A DNA stretch of 64,000 nt from assembly GCF_000155735.2 (NCBI RefSeq), contig NC_020910.1:62001-126000 (forward strand), written 5' to 3'. This stretch comes from Octadecabacter arcticus 238. GTDB lineage: Bacteria; Pseudomonadota; Alphaproteobacteria; Rhodobacterales; Rhodobacteraceae. A program made the position numbers and the translations under genes. Below the pieces are notes generated by a model. That model had not been told where the DNA came from and did no database searches. It was given only the letters and a program-made list of their open reading frames with translations. This document shows, piece by piece, positions 24,664 to 32,814 of this stretch (its first letter is position 1; each line of letters begins with the position of its first letter).

Positions 24664-24956
24664 GGTTTCACCGCCCGCGCCGCGAAAAAAGCGGATGCTT
24701 TGTGCAAAATCTCCACTTCCTCAGCAAGCCGCTTGTTGTCTTTGCGAAGGCGGAGCAATTCAGCCGCATCCGCCTGCTGACGCCGTTTGGCTTCAACTGA
24801 GCCAAACGCCTCAATTTCCAAGCGCCACGTCTTCAGCTGCGTCCCAGTGATCCCAAGCTCCTTGGCAACGCTGCCTTGCGTCGCACCAGGCTCATATAAC
24901 CGCTCAACTGCAGCTGCCTTATAATCGTCTGTATAATTGCGTCGATGTTGTCCCAT
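24660..24956 (-). CDS. IS3-family OrfA (DNA-binding)
   Basis: 98 residues with the HTH_Tnp_1 domain (RRNYTDDYKAAAVERLYEPGATQGSVAKELGITGTQLKTW) and a leucine-zipper-like helix (LLRLRKDNKRLAEEVEILHKASAFF). It is translated upstream of and overlapping orfB. Confidence 0.93.
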   Translation of the reverse strand: MGQHRRNYTDDYKAAAVERLYEPGATQGSVAKELGITGTQLKTWRLEIEAFGSVEAKRRQQADAAELLRLRKDNKRLAEEVEILHKASAFFAARAVKP

Positions 24957-25019
24957 TTGGTGCCCCTTTCACTGACTGGGGTAAAGTACCCCAATGTCCG
25001 GCAACAGGGACGAAGTTCA

Positions 25020-25052
25020 TAAGACAAGCGGCATTAAACCGTGACAGGTCCA
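25020..25052. repeat. Remnant end of a second IS3-type element
   Basis: GTGACAGGTCCA at 25041-25052 equals the IS3 end near 18158-18169, which follows an orfB fragment. The two identical ends in the same orientation about 7 kb apart suggest one element was split by later insertions. Confidence 0.5.
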
Positions 25053-25079
25053 TAGCGGACTGTCCGGTCGAAATGAGTG

Positions 25080-25117
25080 TTGACAGAGATAAGTTAATAA
25101 TACACTATAAATACAAT
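25080..25117 (+). promoter_or_regulatory. Promoter/operator of the TRAP operon, shared with the DUF849 operon
   Basis: TTGACA at 25080-25085, then AGATAAG, and CTATAA at 25105-25110 (19-bp spacer) leading into AATACAAT. It matches 13675-13638 (minus strand) at 31 of 38 positions, with homology ending at both edges. It is a likely binding site of the GntR protein at 18232. Confidence 0.7.
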
Positions 25118-25384
25118 CTGAATTATCGCAGTACAATAAAGAAGTTTATTGTCGAAGTTATAACTAAAAAATCAGCACGCAGGATGCTCTTGCTGCGACA
25201 GCGGTTATGAAGCCGCGTTTGGAGATGACGCGTGAGCAATTGTTGACGCGCCTAAACGAAACCGCCGATGAAACCCGTGCGGTTGCAACAATCATTGATA
25301 GTGCTTCTGTGGAGAAGAGGCGCGACGATCGGCAACGGGGAGGCCCCGTAAGGAAAGATAACCAAATTTTAGGGAGAAAGACCA
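25118..25384 (+). other. Long leader before dctP
   Basis: 267 bp between the promoter block and dctP. A 63-codon frame at 25207-25398 (MKPRLEMTREQLLTRLNETA) overlaps the dctP start and has no family I recognise; it could be a degraded gene end. AGGGAG at about 25372 serves dctP. Confidence 0.4.
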
Positions 25385-26401
25385 ATGAAATTGAATAATA
25401 TACTTGCCGGCGCCGTAATCGCCGCAGCGCTGCCCCTGTCATCGGCGATAGCGCAAGAGTACAACTGGAACTTCCAAGCTTTTATGCCTGCTGGTTCCGA
25501 CGCTTATACCGCCTTCGTCGATTTTACCGATCGCGTCGAGGCAATGAGCGATGGTCGGATCAAGATCACACCCTTGCCTGAAGATTCCGTCGTCTCAGGA
25601 CGTGAGCAGCTTGACGCGGTTGCTTCTGGAATTTTGAACGGCCAATTTGGCTCAATTGGTTATAATGCTGGGCAGGACCCTGCCTTTGGCGTGCTTGGCA
25701 ATTTTGTCGGGGGCTATGACAGCCCTTGGCAGGCACAAGCTTTTTTCGATGAAGGCGGCGGGCTTGAGCTCGCGCGTGAACTCTATTCGGATTATAATGT
25801 TCATTTCGTCGCACCTGTCTTTTGGCAAGGGGAATCTATCCCATCGACCATACCCATCACAAGTGTTGCCGACTTCGCGGGTGTGAAGATCCGAGCGCCC
25901 GAAGGCACCGTCGGAAGAGTTTTTGCTGAAATGGGCGCAAGTGTGGTCGGCCTACCGGGCTCCGAGCTCTTTCAGGCACTCTCAACTGGCCTGATCGAGG
26001 CGACTGACTATCTCACCTTAGGTCAAAATGCTCAGGTTGGACTGCACGAATCCGCTAAATATGCGATCTATCCAGGCATCCACTCCAACCCGACGCTCGA
26101 GATTTCGGTGAACGCGGATGATTGGGCAGAGCTGCCCGATGACCTTAAGGCCATCGTGGTAGGTGCGACTCGGGTCTTGTCGGTTGATGTGATGCAGCGC
26201 ACCTATCTGACCGACCAGGCCGCAGCCGCACGCTTGCCCACTGAAGAAGGGGTGACCTTGATCGATTGGTCCGCAGAAGAGCGCCGCAAGCTACGCGAGA
26301 TTTCGGCCGGTGTTATGGGCGAGTATGCGACCGAAAGCGACATGGCTCAGCGTATCTATGATAGTCAAGTCGTATTCATGCGCTCAATAGGCTTGCTCTA
26401 A
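25385..26401 (+). CDS. dctP: TRAP transporter substrate-binding protein DctP
   Basis: 338 residues with a Sec signal peptide (MKLNNILAGAVIAAALPLSSAIAQ) removed after about residue 24, so it acts in the periplasm. It is of the DctP/TakP type, with GREQLDAVASGILNGQFGS early, VADFAGVKIRAPEG in the middle and a carboxylate-contacting Arg expected in that segment (KIRAPEG). The bulky aromatic and acidic content suggests a hydroxy- or keto-acid ligand, which fits the tartrate dehydratase downstream. A strong hairpin follows the gene. Confidence 0.93.
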   Translation: MKLNNILAGAVIAAALPLSSAIAQEYNWNFQAFMPAGSDAYTAFVDFTDRVEAMSDGRIKITPLPEDSVVSGREQLDAVASGILNGQFGSIGYNAGQDPAFGVLGNFVGGYDSPWQAQAFFDEGGGLELARELYSDYNVHFVAPVFWQGESIPSTIPITSVADFAGVKIRAPEGTVGRVFAEMGASVVGLPGSELFQALSTGLIEATDYLTLGQNAQVGLHESAKYAIYPGIHSNPTLEISVNADDWAELPDDLKAIVVGATRVLSVDVMQRTYLTDQAAAARLPTEEGVTLIDWSAEERRKLREISAGVMGEYATESDMAQRIYDSQVVFMRSIGLL

Positions 26402-26408
26402 GCTATCC

Positions 26409-26448
26409 AAGCATCTGTGCGCTGCTAATAGGCGGCGCACAGATGCTT
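26409..26448 (+). terminator. Intercistronic hairpin after dctP
   Basis: AAGCATCTGTGCGC at 26409-26422 pairs perfectly with 26435-26448 across a 12-nt loop; no U-tract follows. It probably stabilises the dctP mRNA or attenuates transcription so that binding protein exceeds membrane subunits. Confidence 0.75.
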
Positions 26449-26471
26449 ATCGCAACTTTGGAGGACGCGTG

Positions 26472-27071
26472 ATGAAACACAGGTTCATCGATAGAATATC
26501 TGTATTCGTGGGCGAGTGGGCCGGGTTGCTGGTTATTGCCGCTGTGCTGGTCACAGTCTGGGAAATTGTCTCGCGCTACGTGTTCAACTCGCCCACGATG
26601 TGGGCTCATGTCAGCACGACTTCACTGACGGGCGTGACCTACCTTGTTGCCGGTGCCTACGTCCTGCAACGGGGGGAATTGATCCGTATGACTTTTGTTG
26701 TTGAGCGGGCGGGGCCAAAATTGCGCCGCTGGCTTGATCTGTTATCGGATGCGACTGCCATCTTCTGGGGGGCTGTCTTGGTTTGGGGCTCGGCCATCCA
26801 GGCCGAAAAATCTGCTCTGAACTTTCGTGACGGTGAGTGGCGACCCGAAACGACTGGCGGTGTTTGGGATATTCCGATCCCGGCCGCTATCCGGGTCGTT
26901 TTTTTTCTGGGTGTCACACTTTTTTTGTTACAGGCGGTCGTAATATTTTATCGCCGCATTCGTGTGATCTTGAGCATCGATCCTACCACCACACCAATTA
27001 CCGGCGCGGAGTATTCTGAGTACCTGGAAGCCGAGGCTTTGACGCAGGAATTGAAAGATGGAAAACCATAA
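26472..27071 (+). CDS. dctQ: TRAP transporter small membrane subunit DctQ
   Basis: 199 residues with four predicted membrane spans (LLVIAAVLVTVWEIVSRYVF, LTGVTYLVAGAYVL, ATAIFWGAVLVWGSAI, IRVVFFLGVTLFLLQAVVIF). The family features EIVSRYVFNSPT and FRDGEWRPETT...WDIPIPAAIR are present. GGAGG 7 nt upstream supports the ATG at 26472 over the adjacent GTG. It overlaps dctM by one base. Confidence 0.93.
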   Translation: MKHRFIDRISVFVGEWAGLLVIAAVLVTVWEIVSRYVFNSPTMWAHVSTTSLTGVTYLVAGAYVLQRGELIRMTFVVERAGPKLRRWLDLLSDATAIFWGAVLVWGSAIQAEKSALNFRDGEWRPETTGGVWDIPIPAAIRVVFFLGVTLFLLQAVVIFYRRIRVILSIDPTTTPITGAEYSEYLEAEALTQELKDGKP

Positions 27072-28372
27072 TGGATATCTCAACTATCACCATTTTAATG
27101 TTCAGCAGTATGTTCTTGCTCATGCTGCTGGGGATCCCACTAGGTATCGCCACGGGTGGCATCGCCGCTGGCTTCTTGATGGCTTTTCTGGGCCTCGATG
27201 CACTGCCGCTTATCACTACCCGCATTTACGATTTTATTGACAATTACGCACTCGTCGCGCTGCCCTTCTTTATCTTCATGGCGTCCGTTATGGAGCGGGG
27301 TGGCGTGGCGCATGATTTATATGACGCTATTCGCCTATGGGCCGGGCGCCTGCGGGGCGGCATCGGGGCCATGACGGTGGTCGTGGCCATGGTGCTGGCC
27401 GCGATGTCTGGCGTTATCGGAGGTGAGATCGTCCTTCTGGGCATAATCGCTTTGCCGCAGATGTTGCGCCTCGGCTATGACAAGGATCTAGCAATTGGCA
27501 CCGTGGCTGCGGGTGGCTCACTTGGCACTATGATCCCGCCCTCGATCAATCTTATTATATTCGGTCTGACAGCAAATGTTTCGATTAGCCAACTGTTCCT
27601 TGCATCCGCAACACCAGGGGTGCTGATGGGTATGACTTATATCGCCTATATCCTGATCCGTTGCTATCTGAACCCGGCACTGGGCCCTATCCCCTCGGAT
27701 GAGGAGCTGGACGTGCCATTCTCTGAGAAGATGGCCTCATTGAAGAACGTCATCCTCCCAATACTGATCGCCTTCAGCGTGTTGGGCTCGATCTATGCCG
27801 GGATAGCATCGGTATCCGAGGCGGCAGGCGTGGGCGCCTTCGCGATGGTCATAGCAATTTGGTTCCGAGGCAAACTGACCGCAGATTTGCTGAAAACTGC
27901 AATGGTGCAGACGATGCGCACATGCGGCATGGTCCTGTGGCTGATCTTTGGCGCAGTCAGCCTGGTTGGCGTCTACAATCTGCTGGGCGGCTCTGCGTTT
28001 ATACGCGAGTTATTGACCGGTCTCGATGTGGCTCCCATTGTTATCATCTTGATTATGTGTGGGGTGTTCATCGTGCTCGGGTGCCTGATGGACGGAACGG
28101 CTATCTGCCTGCTGACCATCCCAATCTTTGCGCCCATCGTGTCAGCCCTCGGCTATGACCTGATCTGGTTCGGCATCATCTTCGCGATCACCTGCCAGAC
28201 AGGATACATTTCACCGCCCTTTGGCACTGCGGCCTTCTATCTCAAAGGGGTTGCACCCAAGGGGATTGAGATCACTGACATCTTTCGGGCTCTGCTACCG
28301 TTTGTTGGGCTTCAACTCATCGTTTTGGCGGCCATTCTCTTTATTCCGGGCATCGCGCTCTGGCCGCTTTAA
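27071..28372 (+). CDS. dctM: TRAP transporter large membrane subunit DctM
   Basis: 433 residues, highly hydrophobic, about 12-13 spans, matching the sodium-coupled DctM/SiaM core. Conserved pieces include LPFFIFMASVMERGG, GGSLGTMIPPSINLI, FGAVSLVGVYNLLGG and TCQTGYISPPFGTAAFYLKGVAP. It forms the transport channel with DctQ. Intact, with normal family length. Confidence 0.95.
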   Translation: MDISTITILMFSSMFLLMLLGIPLGIATGGIAAGFLMAFLGLDALPLITTRIYDFIDNYALVALPFFIFMASVMERGGVAHDLYDAIRLWAGRLRGGIGAMTVVVAMVLAAMSGVIGGEIVLLGIIALPQMLRLGYDKDLAIGTVAAGGSLGTMIPPSINLIIFGLTANVSISQLFLASATPGVLMGMTYIAYILIRCYLNPALGPIPSDEELDVPFSEKMASLKNVILPILIAFSVLGSIYAGIASVSEAAGVGAFAMVIAIWFRGKLTADLLKTAMVQTMRTCGMVLWLIFGAVSLVGVYNLLGGSAFIRELLTGLDVAPIVIILIMCGVFIVLGCLMDGTAICLLTIPIFAPIVSALGYDLIWFGIIFAITCQTGYISPPFGTAAFYLKGVAPKGIEITDIFRALLPFVGLQLIVLAAILFIPGIALWPL

Positions 28373-28402
28373 CGCTCAACTGCACTTCACGAGGAAATTC
28401 AC

Positions 28403-29569
28403 ATGCGTATTACTGATATCAAAGTCGAAACACATCCGATTGCATCCAACATCCGAAACGCTTATATCGACTTTTCGACCATGACCTGCTCACTCGTAGC
28501 GATTGTCTCGGACGTGATCCGTGATGGCAAACCCCTTGTCGGATACGGGTTCAATTCGAACGGCCGATACAGTGCGACCGGACTGATCAAGGAGCGCTTC
28601 ATTCCGCGGCTCGAAAAGGCCGAGCCGCGAAGTATCCTGACCAAGGATGGCAATAATTTTGACCCATCCCTCATCTGGGACACGCTGATGGCGAATGAAA
28701 AGCCCGGCGGCCATGGGGAGCGATCAGTTGCCGTCGGTGTCATCGACATGGCAGTCTGGGATCTTGTCTCCAAGATCGAAGACAAACCGCTTTATCAGTT
28801 GCTGGCCGAGCGATATGGTGATGGCACCCCAGATAAGAGCATTTTTGTCTATGCGGCGGGTGGCTATTACTATCCCGGTAAAAATTATCAAGCGCTGAAG
28901 GATGAGATGCAAAGCTATGTTGATCGGGGTTACCGAGTCTGCAAGATGAAGATAGGTGGCGCAGACCTGACCGAAGATCTCAAAAGGATCGACGCGGCGA
29001 TCGAGGTTGTAGGCAGCGGCCGAAACCTTGCTGTCGATGTAAATGGCCGTTTCGATCTACCCACGGCCATCAAATACGCTGAGGCATTGGCTCCGTATGA
29101 TCTGTTTTGGTATGAAGAGATCGGGGATCCTGCTGATTACGGTCTTCAGGCGGCGATTGCTCAGGTCTATTCCAAACCGATGGCGACCGGTGAGAACCTT
29201 TTTTCAATGCAGGATGCGCGCAATCTGATCCGATTTGGCGGGATGCGCCCCGACCGTGACTGGCTTCAATTCGATTGCGCCTTGTCTTACGGGTTGGTGG
29301 AGTATCTGCGCACGCTGCAAATGCTGCGCAATCACGGATGGTCACCGCGGCGCTGTATCCCGCATGGAGGGCATCAACTGTCTTCCAACATTGCAGCGGG
29401 GCTTGGACTGGGTGGCAACGAAAGCTACCCTGACCTCTTCAAGCCGTTTGGCGGATTTGCCGATGGGCATCCAGTGGTGGACAGCTATGTCACCCTACCG
29501 GACGTTCCCGGCATTGGGTTCGAGGCCAAATCTGATCTTATTCCCATCATGCATGCGTTGGCATCTTAA
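28403..29569 (+). CDS. tarD: D-tartrate dehydratase-like enolase-superfamily enzyme
   Basis: 388 residues, cytoplasmic. It closely follows the characterised Bradyrhizobium D(-)-tartrate dehydratase pattern: SNIRNAYIDFSTMTCSLVA, GYGFNSNGRY, NEKPGGHGERSVAVGVIDMAVWD, AGGYYYPGK and RFGGMRPDRDWLQFDCALSYGL. Catalytic residues can be placed: Lys183 in CKMKIGG, metal ligands Asp212 (VDVNGR), Glu238/239 (WYEEIGDP) and Glu264 (TGENLF), and His321 (IPHGGHQ). The expected reaction is D-tartrate to oxaloacetate and water. The exact hydroxy-acid substrate in this operon could differ. Confidence 0.88.
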   Translation: MRITDIKVETHPIASNIRNAYIDFSTMTCSLVAIVSDVIRDGKPLVGYGFNSNGRYSATGLIKERFIPRLEKAEPRSILTKDGNNFDPSLIWDTLMANEKPGGHGERSVAVGVIDMAVWDLVSKIEDKPLYQLLAERYGDGTPDKSIFVYAAGGYYYPGKNYQALKDEMQSYVDRGYRVCKMKIGGADLTEDLKRIDAAIEVVGSGRNLAVDVNGRFDLPTAIKYAEALAPYDLFWYEEIGDPADYGLQAAIAQVYSKPMATGENLFSMQDARNLIRFGGMRPDRDWLQFDCALSYGLVEYLRTLQMLRNHGWSPRRCIPHGGHQLSSNIAAGLGLGGNESYPDLFKPFGGFADGHPVVDSYVTLPDVPGIGFEAKSDLIPIMHALAS

Positions 29570-29586
29570 AGTGGAGAACTCAGTCA

Positions 29587-30483
29587 ATGATTAGCGGCAA
29601 TCCAATTTCGTCCAAACCCCTGATCCTCGAAGCCCGCATCAACGAGTATATGATGCGGGGGGCCAATCCGAATGTGCCTTATACTCCGACCGAAATTGCG
29701 GCAGCGGCGACGCGCGCCCGAGAGTCGGGGGCGGCGATCGTGCATTTTCATGCGCGCAGGCCCGATGGTGAGCCGGCGCATGATACAGATCTCTATGCTG
29801 AGGCCATTCGCCTGATCCGTGAGCAATCAGATATCCTGGTGCATCCCACCCTCGGCCAAGTCAGTGTTCAGGGCAATGCAGTCCACAGAACCAAACATAT
29901 TGCCAACCTGGTCGATATGGGACTCAAGCCAGATTTTGTGCCGGTTGATACTGGCTCGACCAATATCGACAGGTTTGTAGGCGCTGCGGACGGCTTTGCC
30001 ACTAATGACAAGGTTTATGCAAACTCGGTTGAAACGCTTCTAGAATTTGTAGCAACCTTTCGTGCGCTTGGAGTTCGGCCGCAATTTATTAGTTGGACGA
30101 TCGCCTTTACCAGGCTGTTTGATGCGCTTGCGGAAATGGGCGAAGTCGATGAAACGCCCTTCTTGCTGTTTGAGCTAACGGATCACGGTATCTTAGGCGG
30201 CCATCCAGGCACGGCGCGAGGATTGCTTGCACATCTGGATTTTTTGCCCAAGCGGGCTGTCGAATGGTCGGTATGCAACAAAATCGGAAACCTGACCGCG
30301 CCGGCAGCTGTCGCTATCGAAATGGGGGGACACGTCTCGATCGGTTTGGGGGACTACCTTTATCCTGAACTGGGTCAGCCGACGAACGCCGATCTTGTCG
30401 ATCACGTCGCAGCGATGGCCAAGGCGATGGGAAGGCCAATTGCGACACCGGAGCAAACGCGTGAGATACTTCAACTGCCCTAG
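29587..30483 (+). CDS. DUF849/BKACE-family protein, second copy
   Basis: 298 residues, homologous to the protein at 12732-13619: LILEARINEYMMRGANPNVPYTP, AIVHFHARRPDG (HxH metal site), LVHPTLGQVSVQG, DTGSTNIDRF, then GGHVSIGLGDYLYPE. As in the first copy, the Arg and Glu of the usual HVRVGLED motif are replaced by Ser and Gly. It follows tarD by 17 bp. If it acts on the oxaloacetate-like product with acetyl-CoA, the products would be acetoacetate and an acyl-CoA, but the altered site makes that uncertain. Confidence 0.85.
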   Translation: MISGNPISSKPLILEARINEYMMRGANPNVPYTPTEIAAAATRARESGAAIVHFHARRPDGEPAHDTDLYAEAIRLIREQSDILVHPTLGQVSVQGNAVHRTKHIANLVDMGLKPDFVPVDTGSTNIDRFVGAADGFATNDKVYANSVETLLEFVATFRALGVRPQFISWTIAFTRLFDALAEMGEVDETPFLLFELTDHGILGGHPGTARGLLAHLDFLPKRAVEWSVCNKIGNLTAPAAVAIEMGGHVSIGLGDYLYPELGQPTNADLVDHVAAMAKAMGRPIATPEQTREILQLP

Positions 30484-30567
30484 CTATGTCTGAATGGCTA
30501 GGAGACTACCTGAATAATAGTAATGTCCGTCGAATTTGTGCCGGCTGACCCAAACAATGGAGCATCC

Positions 30568-31431
30568 ATGTCATCCTTTCGTAGTTTTTTGTTCACCCCC
30601 GCCAATCACGTCCGTCATGCAGAAAAAGTATTCACCATCGGCGCAGACGTAGCTATCCTTGACCTTGAAGATGCAGTTGCTGTAAATGAAAAGAAAGAAG
30701 CAAGGAATAAAGCCGCCGAGGCGTTGCAGCGGCCGCGTTGCTGCCAAGCCTATGTCCGCGTGAACGCTATGGATACTGAGTTTTGCTTAGACGATTTGGA
30801 GGGCGTGGTTGGGCCGGCGCTTGATGGTGTTATGCTGCCGAAGGTCGAAAGCGCCGCGTCGCTCTTGGCGGCTGACTGGATATTAACACAATTAGAACGG
30901 CGCGCGGGAATTACGATTGGTAGCATCGACCTACTACCGATCATTGAGACTGGCGCAGGGCTGATGGCGTTGGAAGAAATCGCTAAATGTGGAAGTCGAA
31001 TCCGTCGTCTGGCTTTTGGCGCGGGCGACTTCACCTTCGACATGAACATGATCTGGACGGCAGATGAACGCGAACTCGATTATGCACGTAGCCGGTTGGT
31101 GGCTCTCTCGCGCGCAACCGGCCTTGAGGCACCTATCGATACAATCTGGGTGGACATTCCAAATCTCGATGGGCTACGAGCCTCTGCGGAGACGGCGCTG
31201 CAGATGGGTTTCCAAGGCAAGCTCTGCATTCACCCCACCCAGGTTCCAGTGGTGAACGATGCCTTTACACCCAGTGATGAGGCCGTTGCCTATGCACGCA
31301 AGGTGGTCGATGCCTTTACTGAGGCTGAAGCGGCGGGATCGGCAGCGCTGCTAGTTGATGGCAAATTCATCGACTATCCCTTTGTTTACCGCGCCCAACG
31401 GACGCTAAAAATGGTGAAAGATATGGCTTAG
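30568..31431 (+). CDS. CitE-like/HpcH family lyase
   Basis: 287 residues from the ATG at 30568, which has GGAG 5 nt upstream; an ATG at 30523 is open but lacks a good site. TIM-barrel lyase of the citrate lyase beta/malyl-CoA lyase family: SFLFTPANHVRHAEKVFTIGADVAILDLEDAV, AYVRVNAMDT, GVMLPKVESA, PIIETGAGL, AFGAGDFTFDM and KLCIHPTQV. Metal ligands are the Glu in PIIETG and the Asp in GAGDFTFD. It probably cleaves or forms a malyl-CoA-type thioester made with the CoA-transferase at 11354. Confidence 0.88.
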   Translation: MSSFRSFLFTPANHVRHAEKVFTIGADVAILDLEDAVAVNEKKEARNKAAEALQRPRCCQAYVRVNAMDTEFCLDDLEGVVGPALDGVMLPKVESAASLLAADWILTQLERRAGITIGSIDLLPIIETGAGLMALEEIAKCGSRIRRLAFGAGDFTFDMNMIWTADERELDYARSRLVALSRATGLEAPIDTIWVDIPNLDGLRASAETALQMGFQGKLCIHPTQVPVVNDAFTPSDEAVAYARKVVDAFTEAEAAGSAALLVDGKFIDYPFVYRAQRTLKMVKDMA

Positions 31432-31458
31432 TATCGAACTATTGATCTGCATCGCGCG

Positions 31459-32269
31459 GGTATCGTCAAGTTGACGGGCGGCTTTCTCAATCGTACGAAA
31501 CCATATGACAAAAGCCAAACAATCCGGGGCCTTTAAGGGCCATCGGTTCCCATCTGAAATTATTTCCTACGCTGTATGGGCATACTTTCGTTTTCCGATG
31601 AGCTTTCGCGATGTTGAGGACCTTTTGTACAAGCGCGGTGTGATCGTCAGTTATGAAACAATCAGGTCATGGGTTGGAAAATTTGGCCACCAATATGCCA
31701 AAGTCATACGCCGTGACCGGCCTGCACCATCGGATAAGTGGCATCTCGACGAGGTAGTGATCACAATCCGTGGCCAAAAGTATTGGCTTTGGCGCGCTGT
31801 TGATAGCAAGGGTGACGTGCTGGATATTCTTGTACAGTCACGCCGCAATACAAAGGCAGCAGACCGTTTCTTTCGCAAATTGTTCAAGCAATACGGTCAA
31901 CCGCGCGTCCTTGTTACCGACAAACTGGGAAGTTATGGGGCGGCCCTCCGGAAACTGGCGCCTGGTATCGACCATCGTGCCTACAAGGGATTGAATAATC
32001 GAGCGGAAGTTTCGCACAGGCCTACCCGGCGACGAGAGAAGATCATGGGGAGGTTCAAATCGCCGAGACAAGCCCAGCGATTTCTTTCCGTTCATGATCA
32101 GGTCCAAACCGTCTTCCGCCCGCGCCGCCACACCCTTTCAGCAGCTGCCTATCGGCAATCTCGCTCAGATGCTCACAGCATTTGGGACGACATCACGTGT
32201 GAGCTAAAGGCAGGGTAAAACAGACCGGTGACCCCCATTGCGGCTTGGAGGCAATAACTTGACGATACC
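31459..32269 (+). mobile_element. IS6-family element, type 2, copy E (811 bp, intact)
   Basis: Termini GGTATCGTCAAGTT and complement. It is in inverted orientation to copy F. The flanking octamers (ATCGCGCG and CTTGAAAC) do not match. It lies 27 bp downstream of the lyase gene. Confidence 0.92.
31505..32218 (+). CDS. IS6-family transposase, type 2 (copy E)
   Basis: 237 residues, intact: MTKAKQSGAFKGHRFPSEII, KWHLDEVVITIRGQKYWLWRAVD with the first Asp, RVLVTDKLGSYGAALRKL with the second, and NNRAEVSHRPTRRREK with the Glu. It is the functional counterpart of the nonsense copy at 18978-19691 and could mobilise that element and the fragment at 13804. Confidence 0.94.
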   Translation: MTKAKQSGAFKGHRFPSEIISYAVWAYFRFPMSFRDVEDLLYKRGVIVSYETIRSWVGKFGHQYAKVIRRDRPAPSDKWHLDEVVITIRGQKYWLWRAVDSKGDVLDILVQSRRNTKAADRFFRKLFKQYGQPRVLVTDKLGSYGAALRKLAPGIDHRAYKGLNNRAEVSHRPTRRREKIMGRFKSPRQAQRFLSVHDQVQTVFRPRRHTLSAAAYRQSRSDAHSIWDDITCELKAG

Positions 32270-32449
32270 CTTGAAACACACAGGGCTGTTGTCATTGCCG
32301 ATTGGCTGACAGACGAACGGTTTCTGGCCTCTGCGACTGCCCTTGGCCTGTCCCATGATCACCGTGGTTTTTGCGAGTTAATGGCAGATGACGGACAGAT
32401 ACTCGAAGTCCGAGCCAGCAAGCTTCCCGACGACGGCCGCGTTTGGCTG
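32270..32449 (+). pseudogene. Internal fragment of an unrecognised protein gene
   Basis: The frame is open from the IS6 terminus: VVIADWLTDERFLASATALG, LSHDHRGFCELMADDGQILE and VRASKLPDDGRVWLER. It then runs into an IS5 3' end. Both ends are IS junctions, so this is a captured internal piece. Family not recognised. Confidence 0.4.
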
Positions 32450-32474
32450 GAACGCGCCCTACCCGAGACAGAAT

Positions 32475-32652
32475 TCAGGCAGTGCGTTCGAAATTGGGAC
32501 GGCCAAGTTCGGTCATCCGATTGAGTATGTGGACGCCAATCTTGGCTTCGGTTTTCTGATTTTTGAAAGAGCATGCCCTGAGTTTGGGCCCGATCACGGT
32601 CTTCCAGCGACTCATTAGGGTTTCAGCCCGGCTGCGCTGATTGTAGCCGGAA
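32475..32652 (-). pseudogene. IS5-family transposase, C-terminal fragment
   Basis: Encodes GYNQRSRAETLMSRWKTVIG, then KLRACSFKNQKTEAKIGVHILNRMTELGRPNF and a stop. A second IS5 end (GGCGTTGTTGCATGGAGCGT, 32655-32693) follows directly, so two IS5 3' ends lie side by side. The fragment gives the undisturbed reading frame for the region altered by insertion in the copy at 62175. Confidence 0.8.
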
Positions 32653-32654
32653 GC

Positions 32655-32693
32655 GGCGTTGTTGCATGGAGCGTGAAGAAGTTGGAACGCGCC
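32655..32693. repeat. IS5 terminus remnant
   Basis: GGCGTTGTTGCATGGAGCGT through GGAACGCGCC equals the 3' terminal end of the IS5 element at 62175. It is not connected to an IS body. Confidence 0.7.
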
Positions 32694-32715
32694 GCACCCG
32701 ATCCATGAAATACGG

Positions 32716-32748
32716 TCGAAGCAGACCCAAAATATGGATCTGCTTCGA
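32716..32748 (-). terminator. Hairpin downstream of the Asn-rich protein gene
   Basis: TCGAAGCAGA pairs perfectly with TCTGCTTCGA over a 13-nt loop. It is 66 bp beyond the stop of the minus-strand gene at 32815. No clear U-tract follows. Confidence 0.5.
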
Positions 32749-32814
32749 GCATTAATATGCGGCTTTCAAACGTACGAGTTTAACCGTTTTCGATAAAACC
32801 GTCTAAGACGAGTA

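Larger units (their letters stand above)
23724..25019 (-). mobile_element. IS3-family element (1296 bp)
   Basis: The ends are TGAATTTCGTCCCGTTTTCC on the left and the complement of TGAACTTCGTCCCTGTTGCC on the right, both continuing to GGACA. The flanking triplets (GAC and TAA) differ, so the target duplication is gone and the copy has probably been through recombination. Confidence 0.85.

Noticed and set aside
25207..25398. 63-codon frame in the leader of dctP
   Set aside because: Overlaps the dctP start, no recognised family, could be a decayed gene end; mentioned only in the leader entry.
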